Shown piece after piece: positions 17,343-25,429 of a DNA stretch of 50,309 nt. The DNA lies in contig CAIPTD010000007.1 of the NCBI GenBank assembly GCA_903867885.1, forward strand, positions 1-50,309. The letters run 5' to 3'. How positions within the stretch are numbered: position 1 is the first letter of the stretch; each line of letters opens with the position of its first letter. This stretch comes from an uncultured Ferrovum sp. Its GTDB lineage: Bacteria > Pseudomonadota > Gammaproteobacteria > Burkholderiales > Ferrovaceae. The notes under the pieces are model-generated. The model had not been told where the DNA came from. It ran no database searches and saw only the letters and a list, made by a program, of their open reading frames with translations. A program made the position numbers and the translations under genes.

Positions 17343-19244
17343 TCATTGGGGGATTTGAATGCTTTTGCGTTGAGGGGATACGGTTTCACAGAGTGTTTTT
17401 TCTAGTGGGGGGGGTGCGTGTTCCATTTGGGCGACGAGGAGTTCTGCCGCGATTGCGTGCCATGCCAAACCTCTTGAGGCCAGTGCGCGACAGTGCCACA
17501 GGCCTTGATACTCTGGGTCCTTGCCCACAATGGGAAGCCGGTCCCATGCCACGCTGCGAAAGCTGGCGCGGCCGCCTTGTATTTCTTCAGGGCGCACTGA
17601 AATTCCAATGAGTGTTTTTAGCTTATCGGTATTTTCCTGGATACCGCTGGATGAGATGTCGAGGGTGGTTTTTTCATCGTAGGTGGCGCCAACACTCCAC
17701 GTTTGATCAGGGGAGGGACAGACATAGCCTTCGCCACACATCACTAAATCCAGCTTTGGCTTACTTTGAAGATTGAAGTGCGTGACCTCTCCTCTGAGTC
17801 TTTGAAGGGGCCTGAGTGAAGCAGGTAAAAAGTCATCGAAGAGCGTACCTTCAATGTGTGGTCCTGCGCCTGAAGCAATAATGACATGCGCTGCGCGGGC
17901 AATTTCTTTTTCAAAGATGTCTAGCGCGATCCATTCTTTTGATCCGTTTTTGGTTTGCTTGAGTGAATGAACCCTTTGACCCCAATGGGTGCGCAGAGCA
18001 TGAGCTGTATCTAATAGCGCCTGCTCGCAGAGTACTTTGGGTTCAGCCCATCCCGCTTGAGGGAATAGCAAACCTCCCTGTTTTAATGGAAAACCACAGC
18101 GCTGTTCTGCTTCTTTTTTTGAGAGTAATTGAACCCATTCACCCGGCATGGGATTGGCTAACATCATCTCTATCCACTGTTGAAGTTGGGCTTCATCACG
18201 CGCTACTTGCAAGACTCCTGTTGGATGCCAGGCGGGATGGCCTTGCCCTTGAAGTCTTTCCCACCGCTGGATGGCATACAGCAGCGCTGCGCGCGTGAAC
18301 TGGCTGCTGCGGTTGTCGTCACGCGAAACAAGGGGGCGAACAATGCCCGCGAGATTGCCTGATGCACCCTGTCCTGGGCCTTGAGCGGCATCGATGAGGG
18401 TGACCTGCCAGCCTTGTTGAATGAGCCGTTCAGTGATCGCAGTGCCTGCCAATCCTGCGCCGAGCACCATGACTTCGCTGTTGGTCATTGTGCGCCCTGG
18501 AGGGGGGAGGATCAGTGCTTGATCAGTCCTTGCAGCGCATCGCCTTGCACGCGTGGTTTCTCGTTTATTGCCTATTCCTGGGCCGCGTTCTACCTCAAAC
18601 CCTGATTGTGTAAGCCGTTTGCGAATTTCTCCCGCCGCACACCAGGTGGAAAGCTGGGTACCCGGCTTGCTTTGCTGATAGAGGCCATCCAAGAATTTCT
18701 GTGACCATAAAGCAGGATTGTGTTCTGGAGCAAAGCCATCCAGGAAAATAGCATCCACAGGCATAGACAGCATCTTTAGCGCCCGTTCGTCTTGTTCGTA
18801 AACCAAAGTGAGGCAGACTTTACCTTGCTCAAATTCCAAGCGATGTAAGCCTGCTATCGCAGGGGGTAGGTTGTGTCTGAGTTGTCGAGCCAGCGGCGCG
18901 AGATGGGGTTCACAGGCATGCGCTTGGGTGAGTTGTAAGAGTGAAACGGGGTGACACTCAATGCTTAAAAAATGTAAGCGATCCGGACGGCAGGGATCGT
19001 GTTGCCATGCATCCCATGTGGCAAGAAAGTTAAAGCCCAAGCCAAACCCGGTTTCTAAAATACTGAAGTGTCTTTTTCCTCGCCACGCAGAGGGGAGCGT
19101 GCAGCCTTGGATGAATACGCGTCGCGCCTGTTGCAAGGCCCCGACTTCACCAAAGTAGCGATCTTCATAACGGATCGAACGCGGCCCTTGAGGCGTGAAT
19201 TCAATGTCGGCGGGATTGAGCATAGGGCTTAGGAGAAGCGCCAT
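17343..19244 (-). CDS. mnmC: Bifunctional tRNA 5-methylaminomethyl-2-thiouridine biosynthesis protein MnmC
   Basis: Completes the mnm5s2U modification at the wobble position of several tRNAs. 633 residues. The N-terminal half (1-245) is the SAM-dependent methyltransferase (PADIEFTPQGPRSIRYEDRYF, ETGFGLGFNFLATW). The C-terminal half (from ~252) is the FAD-dependent oxidoreductase that removes the carboxymethyl group, starting with the dinucleotide-binding VMVLGAGLAGTAITERL and ending with ASRGLAWHAIAAELL. A second ATG at 19223 (MLNPADIEF) is an equally plausible start. Neither has a clear ribosome site. Confidence 0.96.
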   Translation of the reverse strand: MALLLSPMLNPADIEFTPQGPRSIRYEDRYFGEVGALQQARRVFIQGCTLPSAWRGKRHFSILETGFGLGFNFLATWDAWQHDPCRPDRLHFLSIECHPVSLLQLTQAHACEPHLAPLARQLRHNLPPAIAGLHRLEFEQGKVCLTLVYEQDERALKMLSMPVDAIFLDGFAPEHNPALWSQKFLDGLYQQSKPGTQLSTWCAAGEIRKRLTQSGFEVERGPGIGNKRETTRARRCAARTDQALILPPPGRTMTNSEVMVLGAGLAGTAITERLIQQGWQVTLIDAAQGPGQGASGNLAGIVRPLVSRDDNRSSQFTRAALLYAIQRWERLQGQGHPAWHPTGVLQVARDEAQLQQWIEMMLANPMPGEWVQLLSKKEAEQRCGFPLKQGGLLFPQAGWAEPKVLCEQALLDTAHALRTHWGQRVHSLKQTKNGSKEWIALDIFEKEIARAAHVIIASGAGPHIEGTLFDDFLPASLRPLQRLRGEVTHFNLQSKPKLDLVMCGEGYVCPSPDQTWSVGATYDEKTTLDISSSGIQENTDKLKTLIGISVRPEEIQGGRASFRSVAWDRLPIVGKDPEYQGLWHCRALASRGLAWHAIAAELLVAQMEHAPPPLEKTLCETVSPQRKSIQIPQ

Positions 19245-19253
19245 CGTGAGGAG

Positions 19254-19282
19254 TTGAACTGCTGATCATAGCCTGATATGCA
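19254..19282 (+). promoter_or_regulatory. Possible sigma-70 promoter for the leader and membrane-anchored protein gene
   Basis: TTGAAC (19254-19259), 17-nt spacer, TATGCA (19277-19282). The match is moderate and rests on sequence only. Confidence 0.3.
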
Positions 19283-19317
19283 AATTTTTCACGCTTCTTG
19301 TGCGCGCCAAAAAGGGA

Positions 19318-19506
19318 TGAGAGCGAGACACTAGCGGCGCATCATTTTTGTCTTTAAAGGCAGCTTTCCTTTTCGGAAAGAAATAACCCACAGTGTTTTT
19401 TGCACTGACCTCTTGTGACGTGCGACAGATTTTCTGAAGCGCAACACAGTCTCGCCAGATGGCACCTTACCGCTATTTGGCGGGAGAGGTGTATCTGGCT
19501 TTTTTT
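19318..19506 (+). ncRNA. Possible structured leader RNA ending in an intrinsic terminator
   Basis: The 277-nt gap before the next gene holds several pairings. GCGAGAC (19323-19329) can pair with GTCTCGC (19449-19455), GCGC (19337-19340) with GCGC (19439-19442), CTTTCC (19364-19369) with GGAAAG (19375-19380), and CAGTG (19391-19395) with CACTG (19403-19407). Immediately after, GCCAGAT (19454-19460) pairs with ATCTGGC (19493-19499), followed by seven T. The terminator arm shares two bases with the outer stem, and the ribosome site of the next gene begins 3 nt after the T-run. This is the architecture of an attenuator, riboswitch or small RNA. No known family was recognised, and the pairings are by eye. 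Confidence 0.4.
19454..19506 (+). terminator. Intrinsic terminator just upstream of a ribosome binding site
   Basis: Arms GCCAGAT..CACCT (19454-19467) and AGGTG.ATCTGGC (19487-19499), with an inner CCGC/GCGG pairing, followed by T7 (19500-19506). AAGGAG of the downstream gene is at 19509-19514, so read-through would be needed for that gene to be expressed from upstream. Confidence 0.65.
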
Positions 19507-19521
19507 ATAAGGAGCTGGAAC

Positions 19522-20655
19522 ATGTTTTTGTTACCTTTTGAAATTGTATTTTTTTTAGTTCGTATGATGATGAGAGCAATGTGGTGGATGACAGCAAAGT
19601 GTACGCAAAGCGCGCCTAAATGGCGTTCGATGGCAGTCATGGCTTTTCCTGAGCAGCGATTGGCGGCAGTCAATGGGCCGATCAATGCAGAAGGGGATAA
19701 GGCGATGACTGACACGGTAAATCAAGATTCTGCTTCAGAAAAAGAGGAGATGGAAAGACGTGCTGCGTCGGATACTCCTTACGATGAAGCCTTTGGTCAC
19801 CGTGATTACACGCTGGCTAGTTTTCACACGAGAGAGGGGGAGGGTTTTAAAATCGTTTTCCACTTTCAAGTGAAAAAACACCGCGTGCGTCGTGTGGTCT
19901 GGCTGGATTTTAATCGTCTTGTTACCCGCATGGGGCGAGATGCAGCGTGGGCGATGCGGGCACGTTTAGGGCAGGCACAAATGCGTTTTTCGGTGAGTGG
20001 TCCCGCACATCCTTGGGGGCGACTGGAGTTACCGGATGCATGGCTAGAGATTGGATCTTCTCGTGAGGGTAAAGCCAGACGTTTTATGTTGGATACCCTC
20101 GATGCCGTCAATCAGCTGATTGAGGCGGGCGGCATGGATCTTGTTTCTGGTCATCATGAAAGCCTACCTGTGGGTGATCCTAAACCTGTTGAGACGATCG
20201 ATGCTGCCTCTTCAAAGGGTGGCAAACGCAGTCGTAAGCAGAGTTCTCAATCGGATGCAGTCAAGAAACCCAGTAATGTGGCTTTAGCTAATCAGGAGGA
20301 TGCCGTTTTATCCTCTAAGCCTCAAGCCGCTTTGCCGGGTGTGGATCCTGCTGATGATCGTCAGGGACTACCGCCAGGTGTCACGCCTGAATATGTGTGC
20401 ACAGGCATTCTGGCTGCAACGGGATTTACCGAACGCACCGATTCAGCGGGGCGACACTACCGTATTTTCTATGCAGATGTAGATACCGGTTCAGGCAAGT
20501 TAAATCGCCAAACTGGAACGGACCTTGAGCGTGCATTGTTTTCAGTGAAAGCAGAGGTTGGAATGAGAGTGCGCCTTCAGCATTTGGGCCATGTGCCTGT
20601 AAATGGAGGTCGTTATCGTCGTAAGGTATGGCAAGCCGCTGTACTGGCGGGCTAA
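19522..20655 (+). CDS. Membrane-anchored protein of unknown function with a plasmid-transfer-like C-terminal domain
   Basis: 377 residues from ATG 19522, chosen because AAGGAG lies 7 nt upstream; a longer frame from 19459 runs through the terminator hairpin. Residues 1-25 are a hydrophobic anchor (MFLLPFEIVFFLVRMMMRAMWW). An alpha/beta domain follows (~80-200, VVWLDFNRLVTRMGRDAAWA). Residues ~215-290 are a Lys/Ser/Gln-rich linker. The last ~75 residues (RHYRIFYADVDTG ... TDLERALFSVKAEVGMRVRL ... VPV ... VWQAAVL) resemble, from memory, a small domain at the end of plasmid conjugation proteins (TraC-type primases, relaxases) that usually reads WGVDLERA..G..V.L. No catalytic residues were recognised. 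Ends in a strong terminator. Function not assigned. Confidence 0.75.
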   Translation: MFLLPFEIVFFLVRMMMRAMWWMTAKCTQSAPKWRSMAVMAFPEQRLAAVNGPINAEGDKAMTDTVNQDSASEKEEMERRAASDTPYDEAFGHRDYTLASFHTREGEGFKIVFHFQVKKHRVRRVVWLDFNRLVTRMGRDAAWAMRARLGQAQMRFSVSGPAHPWGRLELPDAWLEIGSSREGKARRFMLDTLDAVNQLIEAGGMDLVSGHHESLPVGDPKPVETIDAASSKGGKRSRKQSSQSDAVKKPSNVALANQEDAVLSSKPQAALPGVDPADDRQGLPPGVTPEYVCTGILAATGFTERTDSAGRHYRIFYADVDTGSGKLNRQTGTDLERALFSVKAEVGMRVRLQHLGHVPVNGGRYRRKVWQAAVLAG

Positions 20656-20672
20656 ATGCATTTCTTGGGTTT

Positions 20673-20708
20673 AAAGGCTACGGTGATGATCACCGTAGCC
20701 TTTTTTTT
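20673..20708. terminator. Strong intrinsic terminator between convergent genes
   Basis: Perfect 14-bp stem (20673-20686 with 20690-20703), 3-nt loop, followed by a T-run to 20708. It ends the membrane-anchored protein gene. The A-run on the other side is short, so termination of the protease gene is less certain. Confidence 0.9.
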
Positions 20709-20717
20709 GGCTGTTTT

Positions 20718-21896
20718 TTAGCCTAGGTCGTGTGAGTCTAAGTCGCGAGGGCGCCGACCAATAGAGAACTCCAGAAAAAGTTCTCTTTGATTGCGCAACA
20801 CCTTTAAACGTACGGTTTGACCAGGACGCGTGTTGGCAAATTGAGCGAGCGCGTTGGCTGCATTTTGGATGGGATTTCCATTCAGGCTGAGCAGAATATC
20901 ACCAGGACGCACGCCTGCTTTATCTCCCGGGCTGTTGCGTACCAGTCCCGCCACAAAAGCGCCCGATTTGATACCGAGCGCCGCGGCGGCATCAGCGGGG
21001 ATATCTTGCGGCTCAATGCCGATCCAACCTCGTGCAACACCCCCGTGAATCACAATTTGCTCCATGACTTGGCGCACAATACTTTCTGGAATGGCAAAAC
21101 CAATCCCTAATGACCCACCGTTCTTTGAATAGATTGCACTATTGATCCCTATCAAATAACCATTCGCATCCACCAAGGCGCCACCAGAGTTACCGGGATT
21201 AATTGCAGCATCAGTTTGAATGAAACTTTCTAAAACATTGATGCCCAGATTGCTGCGCCCCAGTGCGCTCACTATGCCCATGGTGACGGTTTGCCCTACA
21301 CCAAAGGGATTGCCAATGGCCAAAACAAAATCCCCAATTTGCAGGCTGTCGGCCTTACCCCAAGTAATGGGCGTTAAATTTTTTGCCTCGATTTTTAGTA
21401 CCGCCAAATCTGTTTCTGGATCGGTCCCCACCACCTTGGCCGGCACGCGCCGACCATCGTTGAGCGCCACCTCAATTTGATCAGCCGAATCCACTACATG
21501 GTTGTTGGTGAGGATCAGGCCTTCTGGTGTAGCGATGACGCCCGAACCCAAGCTGTTTTGGGTTTGGGTTTCAGGTAGGCCGGGCATTTTGAAGAAACGT
21601 TTAAATACAGGGTCATCAAACAATGGATTACGTTGCAGGCGCAATTCTTTGGTGGTGTAAATATTGACTACCGAGGGTTGCGCTTTTTTGGCTGCAGGGG
21701 CCAAGGTCCAGGCACTGCGGCTGTTAGGCGGGGCTTCTTGTAAGTTAAGTGGGGCGGCTTCAAGGCCAGGGTAGCTTGAGCTGATTGCAATTAAAAAAAG
21801 TGTGCTTGTGACCCTTACGCGTATGCGGCCCTGTGCAGTGGGGCAGTTCAAGCCCTGCAATAAGATTTTTTGTATGAAATGCAACACCGAACGCAT
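20718..21896 (-). CDS. Trypsin-like serine protease with one PDZ domain (DegS/DegQ/HtrA family)
   Basis: 392 residues from ATG 21896, which has CAGGAG seven bases upstream; a longer frame to 21974 is rejected. A hydrophobic segment (STLFLIAISSSYPGLEA) at ~30-46 is a signal anchor or signal peptide. Catalytic triad: His in LTNNHVVD, Asp in ETDLAVLK, Ser in NPGNSGGALVD. A single PDZ domain follows (~285-380, GWIGIEPQDIP .. GVRPGDILLSLNG). One PDZ and an N-terminal anchor fit DegS-type envelope-stress proteases, but there is no rseA/rpoE here, and the family name MucD/DegQ would also fit. Acts in the periplasm. Confidence 0.9.
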   Translation of the reverse strand: MRSVLHFIQKILLQGLNCPTAQGRIRVRVTSTLFLIAISSSYPGLEAAPLNLQEAPPNSRSAWTLAPAAKKAQPSVVNIYTTKELRLQRNPLFDDPVFKRFFKMPGLPETQTQNSLGSGVIATPEGLILTNNHVVDSADQIEVALNDGRRVPAKVVGTDPETDLAVLKIEAKNLTPITWGKADSLQIGDFVLAIGNPFGVGQTVTMGIVSALGRSNLGINVLESFIQTDAAINPGNSGGALVDANGYLIGINSAIYSKNGGSLGIGFAIPESIVRQVMEQIVIHGGVARGWIGIEPQDIPADAAAALGIKSGAFVAGLVRNSPGDKAGVRPGDILLSLNGNPIQNAANALAQFANTRPGQTVRLKVLRNQRELFLEFSIGRRPRDLDSHDLG

Positions 21897-22080
21897 TAAA
21901 CATCTCCTGACAGTAACAGGGCCTACGCCCCTAAAAGGTTCCATTTTCAACCATGTTGATCTAGTGCGGTGCATTTTAAGGTTTATTGTGGCGAGATACT
22001 ATTGATCGAGGTAAGGTTAATTATGCATGCTATCAATGGTTTAAAGTGTTTTTGTATAAGCTGGCATGTATTATGCTTTT

Positions 22081-22186
22081 AAGTTGGGTGTAAATGTGGG
22101 CCTGTGATTTTCGACCAGTTCTCCATTTATTTTCTCCTCCGAGAGCGGCTTAACCCATCGGTACACTGTGCCGATGGGTTTTTTTT
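22081..22186 (+). ncRNA. Candidate small RNA with anti-Shine-Dalgarno motif
   Basis: A TATTAT -10-like element (22069-22074, weak -35) would start a transcript near 22081 that ends at an intrinsic terminator, giving about 105 nt. It contains TTTTCTCCTCC (22130-22140), complementary to ribosome binding sites, as in many base-pairing small RNAs. No open reading frame is evident. It could also be the 5' leader of the CobD-like gene. Confidence 0.35.
22152..22186 (+). terminator. Intrinsic terminator upstream of the CobD-like gene
   Basis: AACCCATCGG (22152-22161), 9-nt loop, CCGATGGGTT (22171-22180) and a T-run. It has no annotated gene in front of it on the plus strand, which points to a small RNA or an attenuated leader. 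Confidence 0.85.
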
Positions 22187-22238
22187 ATGTGTTAAATTCC
22201 TAACAGGCGGTATTGCCTATGTCCTTTGGTTTTTTAGA

Positions 22239-23165
22239 ATGATTTTCTTGTCCGTACTCTCGGCGCTAATTCTTGAACACTATCTCAGTTGGAATCGCCG
22301 TGACCGTTTGTCTGCTCCTTTTGATCGATGGAGCCAAATGCTGCGTAGTGTGCTGGATTCTGGTGCAGAACGGCATGGAATGCTGGCTTGGTGGCTTGCG
22401 ATTACTCCCCTCGTTCTCTTGGGTGTGGCCATTCACGAACTGAGTGTGCGTTTGAGTGGTACGGGTTTGGCTTGGTTAATTGATACCCTGATTCTGGGGG
22501 CAGTGATTGACTTTAAAACCGTTTCTGATCGTTTGGGTGAAATTGCGGAAGACTTGGAAGCTGAGCGTTTGAATGAAGCGCAGGGGGCGATAGAAAATTG
22601 GGAAGGCTCGCCGCTTCCGGGGGAGTTTGATCTGCCTGGTCTTGCATCCAGAGCGATTCAGTTGGCGTTACTTCATGCGCATACCCGGGTTCTGGCACCG
22701 ATACTTTGGTATGTGATTCTGCCCGGTGCGTCAGGGCCTTTGCTGTATGTAGGGGCATTGGCATTAAAACGAAGATGGGTGGCTGTTTCGGGTGATAACA
22801 GTCAGTTTTATGTGTTTGCACAGCGGGCCATGCAGTTTTTGGATTGGCTGCCAGCACGTTTGTCGGCACTGTCTTATGCAGTGGTGGGGAATTTTGAAGA
22901 ATCCTTGTTTTGTTGGAAAACACAAACCAAACAGGCCACGCAAGATGGACGGAGAATTGTTTTGGCAGCAGGCGCGGGTGCTTTAGGGGTGCGTTTTGAG
23001 CCAGCGCCTAGTCTTCCTTATGGGGTGCGCAACGGAGAATTGGGCACCGGAGATTTTCCTGGCGCGGATCATCTTGAAAATGCTGAGGGCTTGCTGGCGC
23101 GAACCCTGGTGTTTGCTGTGGTGATGTTGGGCTTACTCACCTTGGCAAGTTTGTTTGGCATTTAA
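22239..23165 (+). CDS. CobD/CbiB-family membrane protein
   Basis: 308 residues from ATG 22239. The frame is open to 22104 but that would cross the terminator at 22152-22186, so the internal ATG is preferred; its ribosome site is weak. Hydrophobic segments occur at the N-terminus (MIFLSVLSALILEHYLSW), ~45-65 (WWLAITPLVLLGVAI), ~150-175 and the C-terminus (LARTLVFAVVMLGLLTLASLFGI). The pattern matches betaproteobacterial CobD/CbiB-like proteins. True CobD makes adenosylcobinamide, but no other cobalamin gene is present and these homologues may act otherwise (AmpE-like). Convergent with rsgA. Confidence 0.75.
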   Translation: MIFLSVLSALILEHYLSWNRRDRLSAPFDRWSQMLRSVLDSGAERHGMLAWWLAITPLVLLGVAIHELSVRLSGTGLAWLIDTLILGAVIDFKTVSDRLGEIAEDLEAERLNEAQGAIENWEGSPLPGEFDLPGLASRAIQLALLHAHTRVLAPILWYVILPGASGPLLYVGALALKRRWVAVSGDNSQFYVFAQRAMQFLDWLPARLSALSYAVVGNFEESLFCWKTQTKQATQDGRRIVLAAGAGALGVRFEPAPSLPYGVRNGELGTGDFPGADHLENAEGLLARTLVFAVVMLGLLTLASLFGI

Positions 23166-23205
23166 GTTTGCTTGATGGGTGTTTGCTTAAGAAAGCGCGT
23201 GTTGC

Positions 23206-24117
23206 TTACCCATTTTTTCGTTCCCAGTGTTCCAGTCGAGCATTTTCAGCCACGATTTCTTTGAGCCATTCCAAGCGTTGCGCACTTTGCGGATGACTTA
23301 GGGCTTGTTCTTTGAAAGCACAGCCGGGTTCTTGATCATGATTGCAGTCGTTAAACCGGCAGGCTCCTAGGGCATCTGCAAACTCAGGAAAAGAGGCTTC
23401 CACTTCTTGTTTGCTCAGATGCTGGAGCCCAAACACTTGCATTCCGGGGGAATCGGTAATGGACCCTCCTCCTGAAAACGCAAAGCGGCGTGAAGCTGTG
23501 GTGGTGTGGGTACCCGTATCGCTAGAGGACGAGAGTTGCCCCGTTCTGGTGTGCGCCTCGGGTAACAAAGCATTGATCAATGTGGATTTCCCCATCCCTG
23601 ATTCACCCACAAAAATACTGTGTTCTCCGCTCAGGCGTGTAGTGAGTTCCGCCACACTGTGCTTGGCGCTCAGGGTAATGATCTCAATGCCTAAATTGCG
23701 GTAGTACTGTAATTCCTGAGCAATGGCCTGTGTTTCAGCGAGGTCTTGTTTGTTGCATACGATCAGCGACTTCATTTGGGCAGCACTGGCGGCTGCCAAG
23801 CAGCGGGTGAGGAGGTTTTCGCGATAGCGCGGAAGGCCTGAGACAACAATGCCCGCTAAGTGCACATTGGCTGCAAATATTTTTTGGCGGTGCGCATCAG
23901 AACGATAAAGAACCGTCTCGCGTGGGAGTACGGATTCGATTACGCCTTCTTGATGGCTGGTGAAATTAAATTCCACCTGGTCGCCACAAGCAACGTCTTG
24001 TTGTCGCCCGCGCCTGACGCAATTCCAAACGATGCCATCGGGATCACGGACTTCATGGCGTCTGCCAAATGATGCAATTACCTGCCCTTGATGCGCTTGG
24101 CTTGTTTGTTCAGTCAT
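23206..24117 (-). CDS. rsgA: Small ribosomal subunit biogenesis GTPase RsgA
   Basis: Circularly permuted GTPase that assists late 30S maturation. 303 residues. An N-terminal OB fold precedes the permuted G domain in the order G4 (NKQD), G1 (GESGMGKSTLIN), G2 (THTTT) and G3 (DSPGMQ). The C-terminal zinc site is CRFNDCNHDQEPGC. Divergent from orn with a 72-nt spacer; the pairing of rsgA with orn is common in proteobacteria. Confidence 0.97.
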   Translation of the reverse strand: MTEQTSQAHQGQVIASFGRRHEVRDPDGIVWNCVRRGRQQDVACGDQVEFNFTSHQEGVIESVLPRETVLYRSDAHRQKIFAANVHLAGIVVSGLPRYRENLLTRCLAAASAAQMKSLIVCNKQDLAETQAIAQELQYYRNLGIEIITLSAKHSVAELTTRLSGEHSIFVGESGMGKSTLINALLPEAHTRTGQLSSSSDTGTHTTTASRRFAFSGGGSITDSPGMQVFGLQHLSKQEVEASFPEFADALGACRFNDCNHDQEPGCAFKEQALSHPQSAQRLEWLKEIVAENARLEHWERKNG

Positions 24118-24189
24118 GCAATGTGTTTAAGGGTATACGAAGAAGAGACCGATCAGTATGATCGCTTTACTTAAAATATTAGGAAAATT

Positions 24190-24762
24190 ATGGCACAAGA
24201 TAAAAACCGGCTGATTTGGATTGATTTGGAAATGACGGGCTTGGTGCCCGAGCGCGACCGTATTATCGAAATTGGTATTGTGATTACAGATTCAAATTTA
24301 GAGACCGTAGCTGAGGGTTCGGTATGGGTGGTTCACCAGTCCGATGAAGTGTTGGCGGGCATGGATGCGTGGAATCAATCTACGCACGGTAAATCCGGTT
24401 TAACCGATAAGGTGCGGGCTTCGGTGTTGGATGAAGCTGCGGTGGAGAAAAGCGTATTGGCCTTCTTGGAAGAATGGGTACCTAAAGGCGCATCGCCGAT
24501 GTGTGGGAATTCAATCTGCCAAGATCGGCGATTTTTGGCCCGCTATATGCCAGCGTTGGAGGACTGGTTTCATTACCGTAATCTGGATGTGAGCACCCTC
24601 AAAGAATTAACCAAACGTTGGTATCCGGCTATCTATTCAGGCGTGAAAAAAAGTGGCAAACACGAGGCTTTAGCGGACGTGCATGAATCCATTGAAGAGC
24701 TGCGCTACTACCGACAAGCCTTATTTCCTGCGATGCCTTCCATGACTGAGCCGGTTGCCTAG
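24190..24762 (+). CDS. orn: Oligoribonuclease
   Basis: 3'-5' exonuclease that degrades 2-5 nt RNA fragments and pGpG in the cytoplasm. 190 residues, typical. DEDDh motifs: IDLEMTGL at residue ~11 (Asp, Glu), the middle Asp in [12 protein letters not shown], and [18 protein letters not shown] at the end (His, Asp). The ATG has AGGAAAATT upstream. The stop overlaps by 4 nt with the stop of the convergent DsbD-like gene. Confidence 0.97.
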   Translation: MAQDKNRLIWIDLEMTGLVPERDRIIEIGIVITDSNLETVAEGSVWVVHQSDEVLAGMDAWNQSTHGKSGLTDKVRASVLDEAAVEKSVLAFLEEWVPKGASPMCGNSICQDRRFLARYMPALEDWFHYRNLDVSTLKELTKRWYPAIYSGVKKSGKHEALADVHESIEELRYYRQALFPAMPSMTEPVA

Positions 24763-25424
24763 GGTTGAGTCGAGCTTGCGTTGAGATGCATTGTTTTGCG
24801 CACGATGGGGTAGCACAGTCCCGCTTCTGCGCAACCCTGCCAGATCGCTTCTATTTCGATTTGGGAGGGATTGATGGAAATGCCTTGTTTGGGGTGAAGA
24901 GTGCCAGGGTTCATGCGTGCCGAGATGGTGACCGAATCGCGATAAATGGTGTGCACCCCGCCTAGATAAGGATCAACGAGGCGTTGACCTGCTGGTAATT
25001 CCAGATTTCCTAATGTTGGGCTGGCGGCGTCTGGGCTGGCGGCGTCTGGGCTGGCGGCGTCTGGGCTGGCAAGCTTGAGCGTGAGCTTAAAACGATCTTG
25101 GTACAGATAACATCCCGGTGCAATGGTGAATGCCCCTCGAACCACTTTGCCATCGTAAGACCACTTCACTTGGAAGGCTTGGTCAACAGAAGGGAAGACG
25201 TTTATGTCTTGAGCGGATGAGCCGGTGGATGTGCTTTTTGCCGAGTGAAGCGGGTTGGAGGCTTCAGGTGTGTTATCTAGAATGCCGCTGAATGCATTCG
25301 GCGTGAGCGCGACCACCATGATCACGCTCAATAGTGCTTTAGCACTGTGCCATACGGTTTTTGATTGTGGTGCGTTGATGCCTTGAGCATGGGGTTGATG
25401 GCGTGCCGACTGTGGGTAATTCAT
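24759..25424 (-). CDS. Stand-alone DsbD N-terminal (DsbD-alpha) domain protein, exported
   Basis: 221 residues. A signal sequence follows a polar N-terminus ([18 protein letters not shown]). The rest matches the periplasmic N-terminal domain of Dsb[17 protein letters not shown], and the redox Cys pair in [12 protein letters not shown]. The membrane domain and the C-terminal thioredoxin domain of DsbD are absent, and no dsbD or ccdA gene is in the window. A tandem repeat encodes SPDAA three times at ~137-151. queG lies 5 nt upstream in the same direction, so they are probably co-transcribed. Likely an electron acceptor/donor for periplasmic thiols; partner unknown. Confidence 0.8.
   Translation of the reverse strand: MNYPQSARHQPHAQGINAPQSKTVWHSAKALLSVIMVVALTPNAFSGILDNTPEASNPLHSAKSTSTGSSAQDINVFPSVDQAFQVKWSYDGKVVRGAFTIAPGCYLYQDRFKLTLKLASPDAASPDAASPDAASPTLGNLELPAGQRLVDPYLGGVHTIYRDSVTISARMNPGTLHPKQGISINPSQIEIEAIWQGCAEAGLCYPIVRKTMHLNASSTQP
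25018..25070. repeat. 15-bp in-frame tandem repeat, 3.5 copies
   Basis: Unit GGGCTGGCGGCGTCT at 25018, 25033 and 25048 with a partial fourth copy to 25070. It codes SPDAA on the minus strand inside the DsbD-like gene. Copies are identical, which suggests recent slippage. Confidence 0.95.
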
Positions 25425-25429
25425 CCCAT

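Larger units (their letters stand above)
21897..22238. other. Divergent intergenic region of 342 bp, with possible small RNA
   Basis: No protein-coding gene is seen here. The left part should hold the promoter of the protease gene on the minus strand. The right part holds a TATTAT -10-like element at 22069-22074, a U/C-rich stretch and a strong terminator at 22152-22186. Confidence 0.6.

Noticed and set aside
22513-22923. 136-codon minus-strand frame inside the CobD-like gene
   Set aside because: Shadow frame in a coding region; composition (Pro/His/Gln-rich) and lack of a start site do not support a protein.
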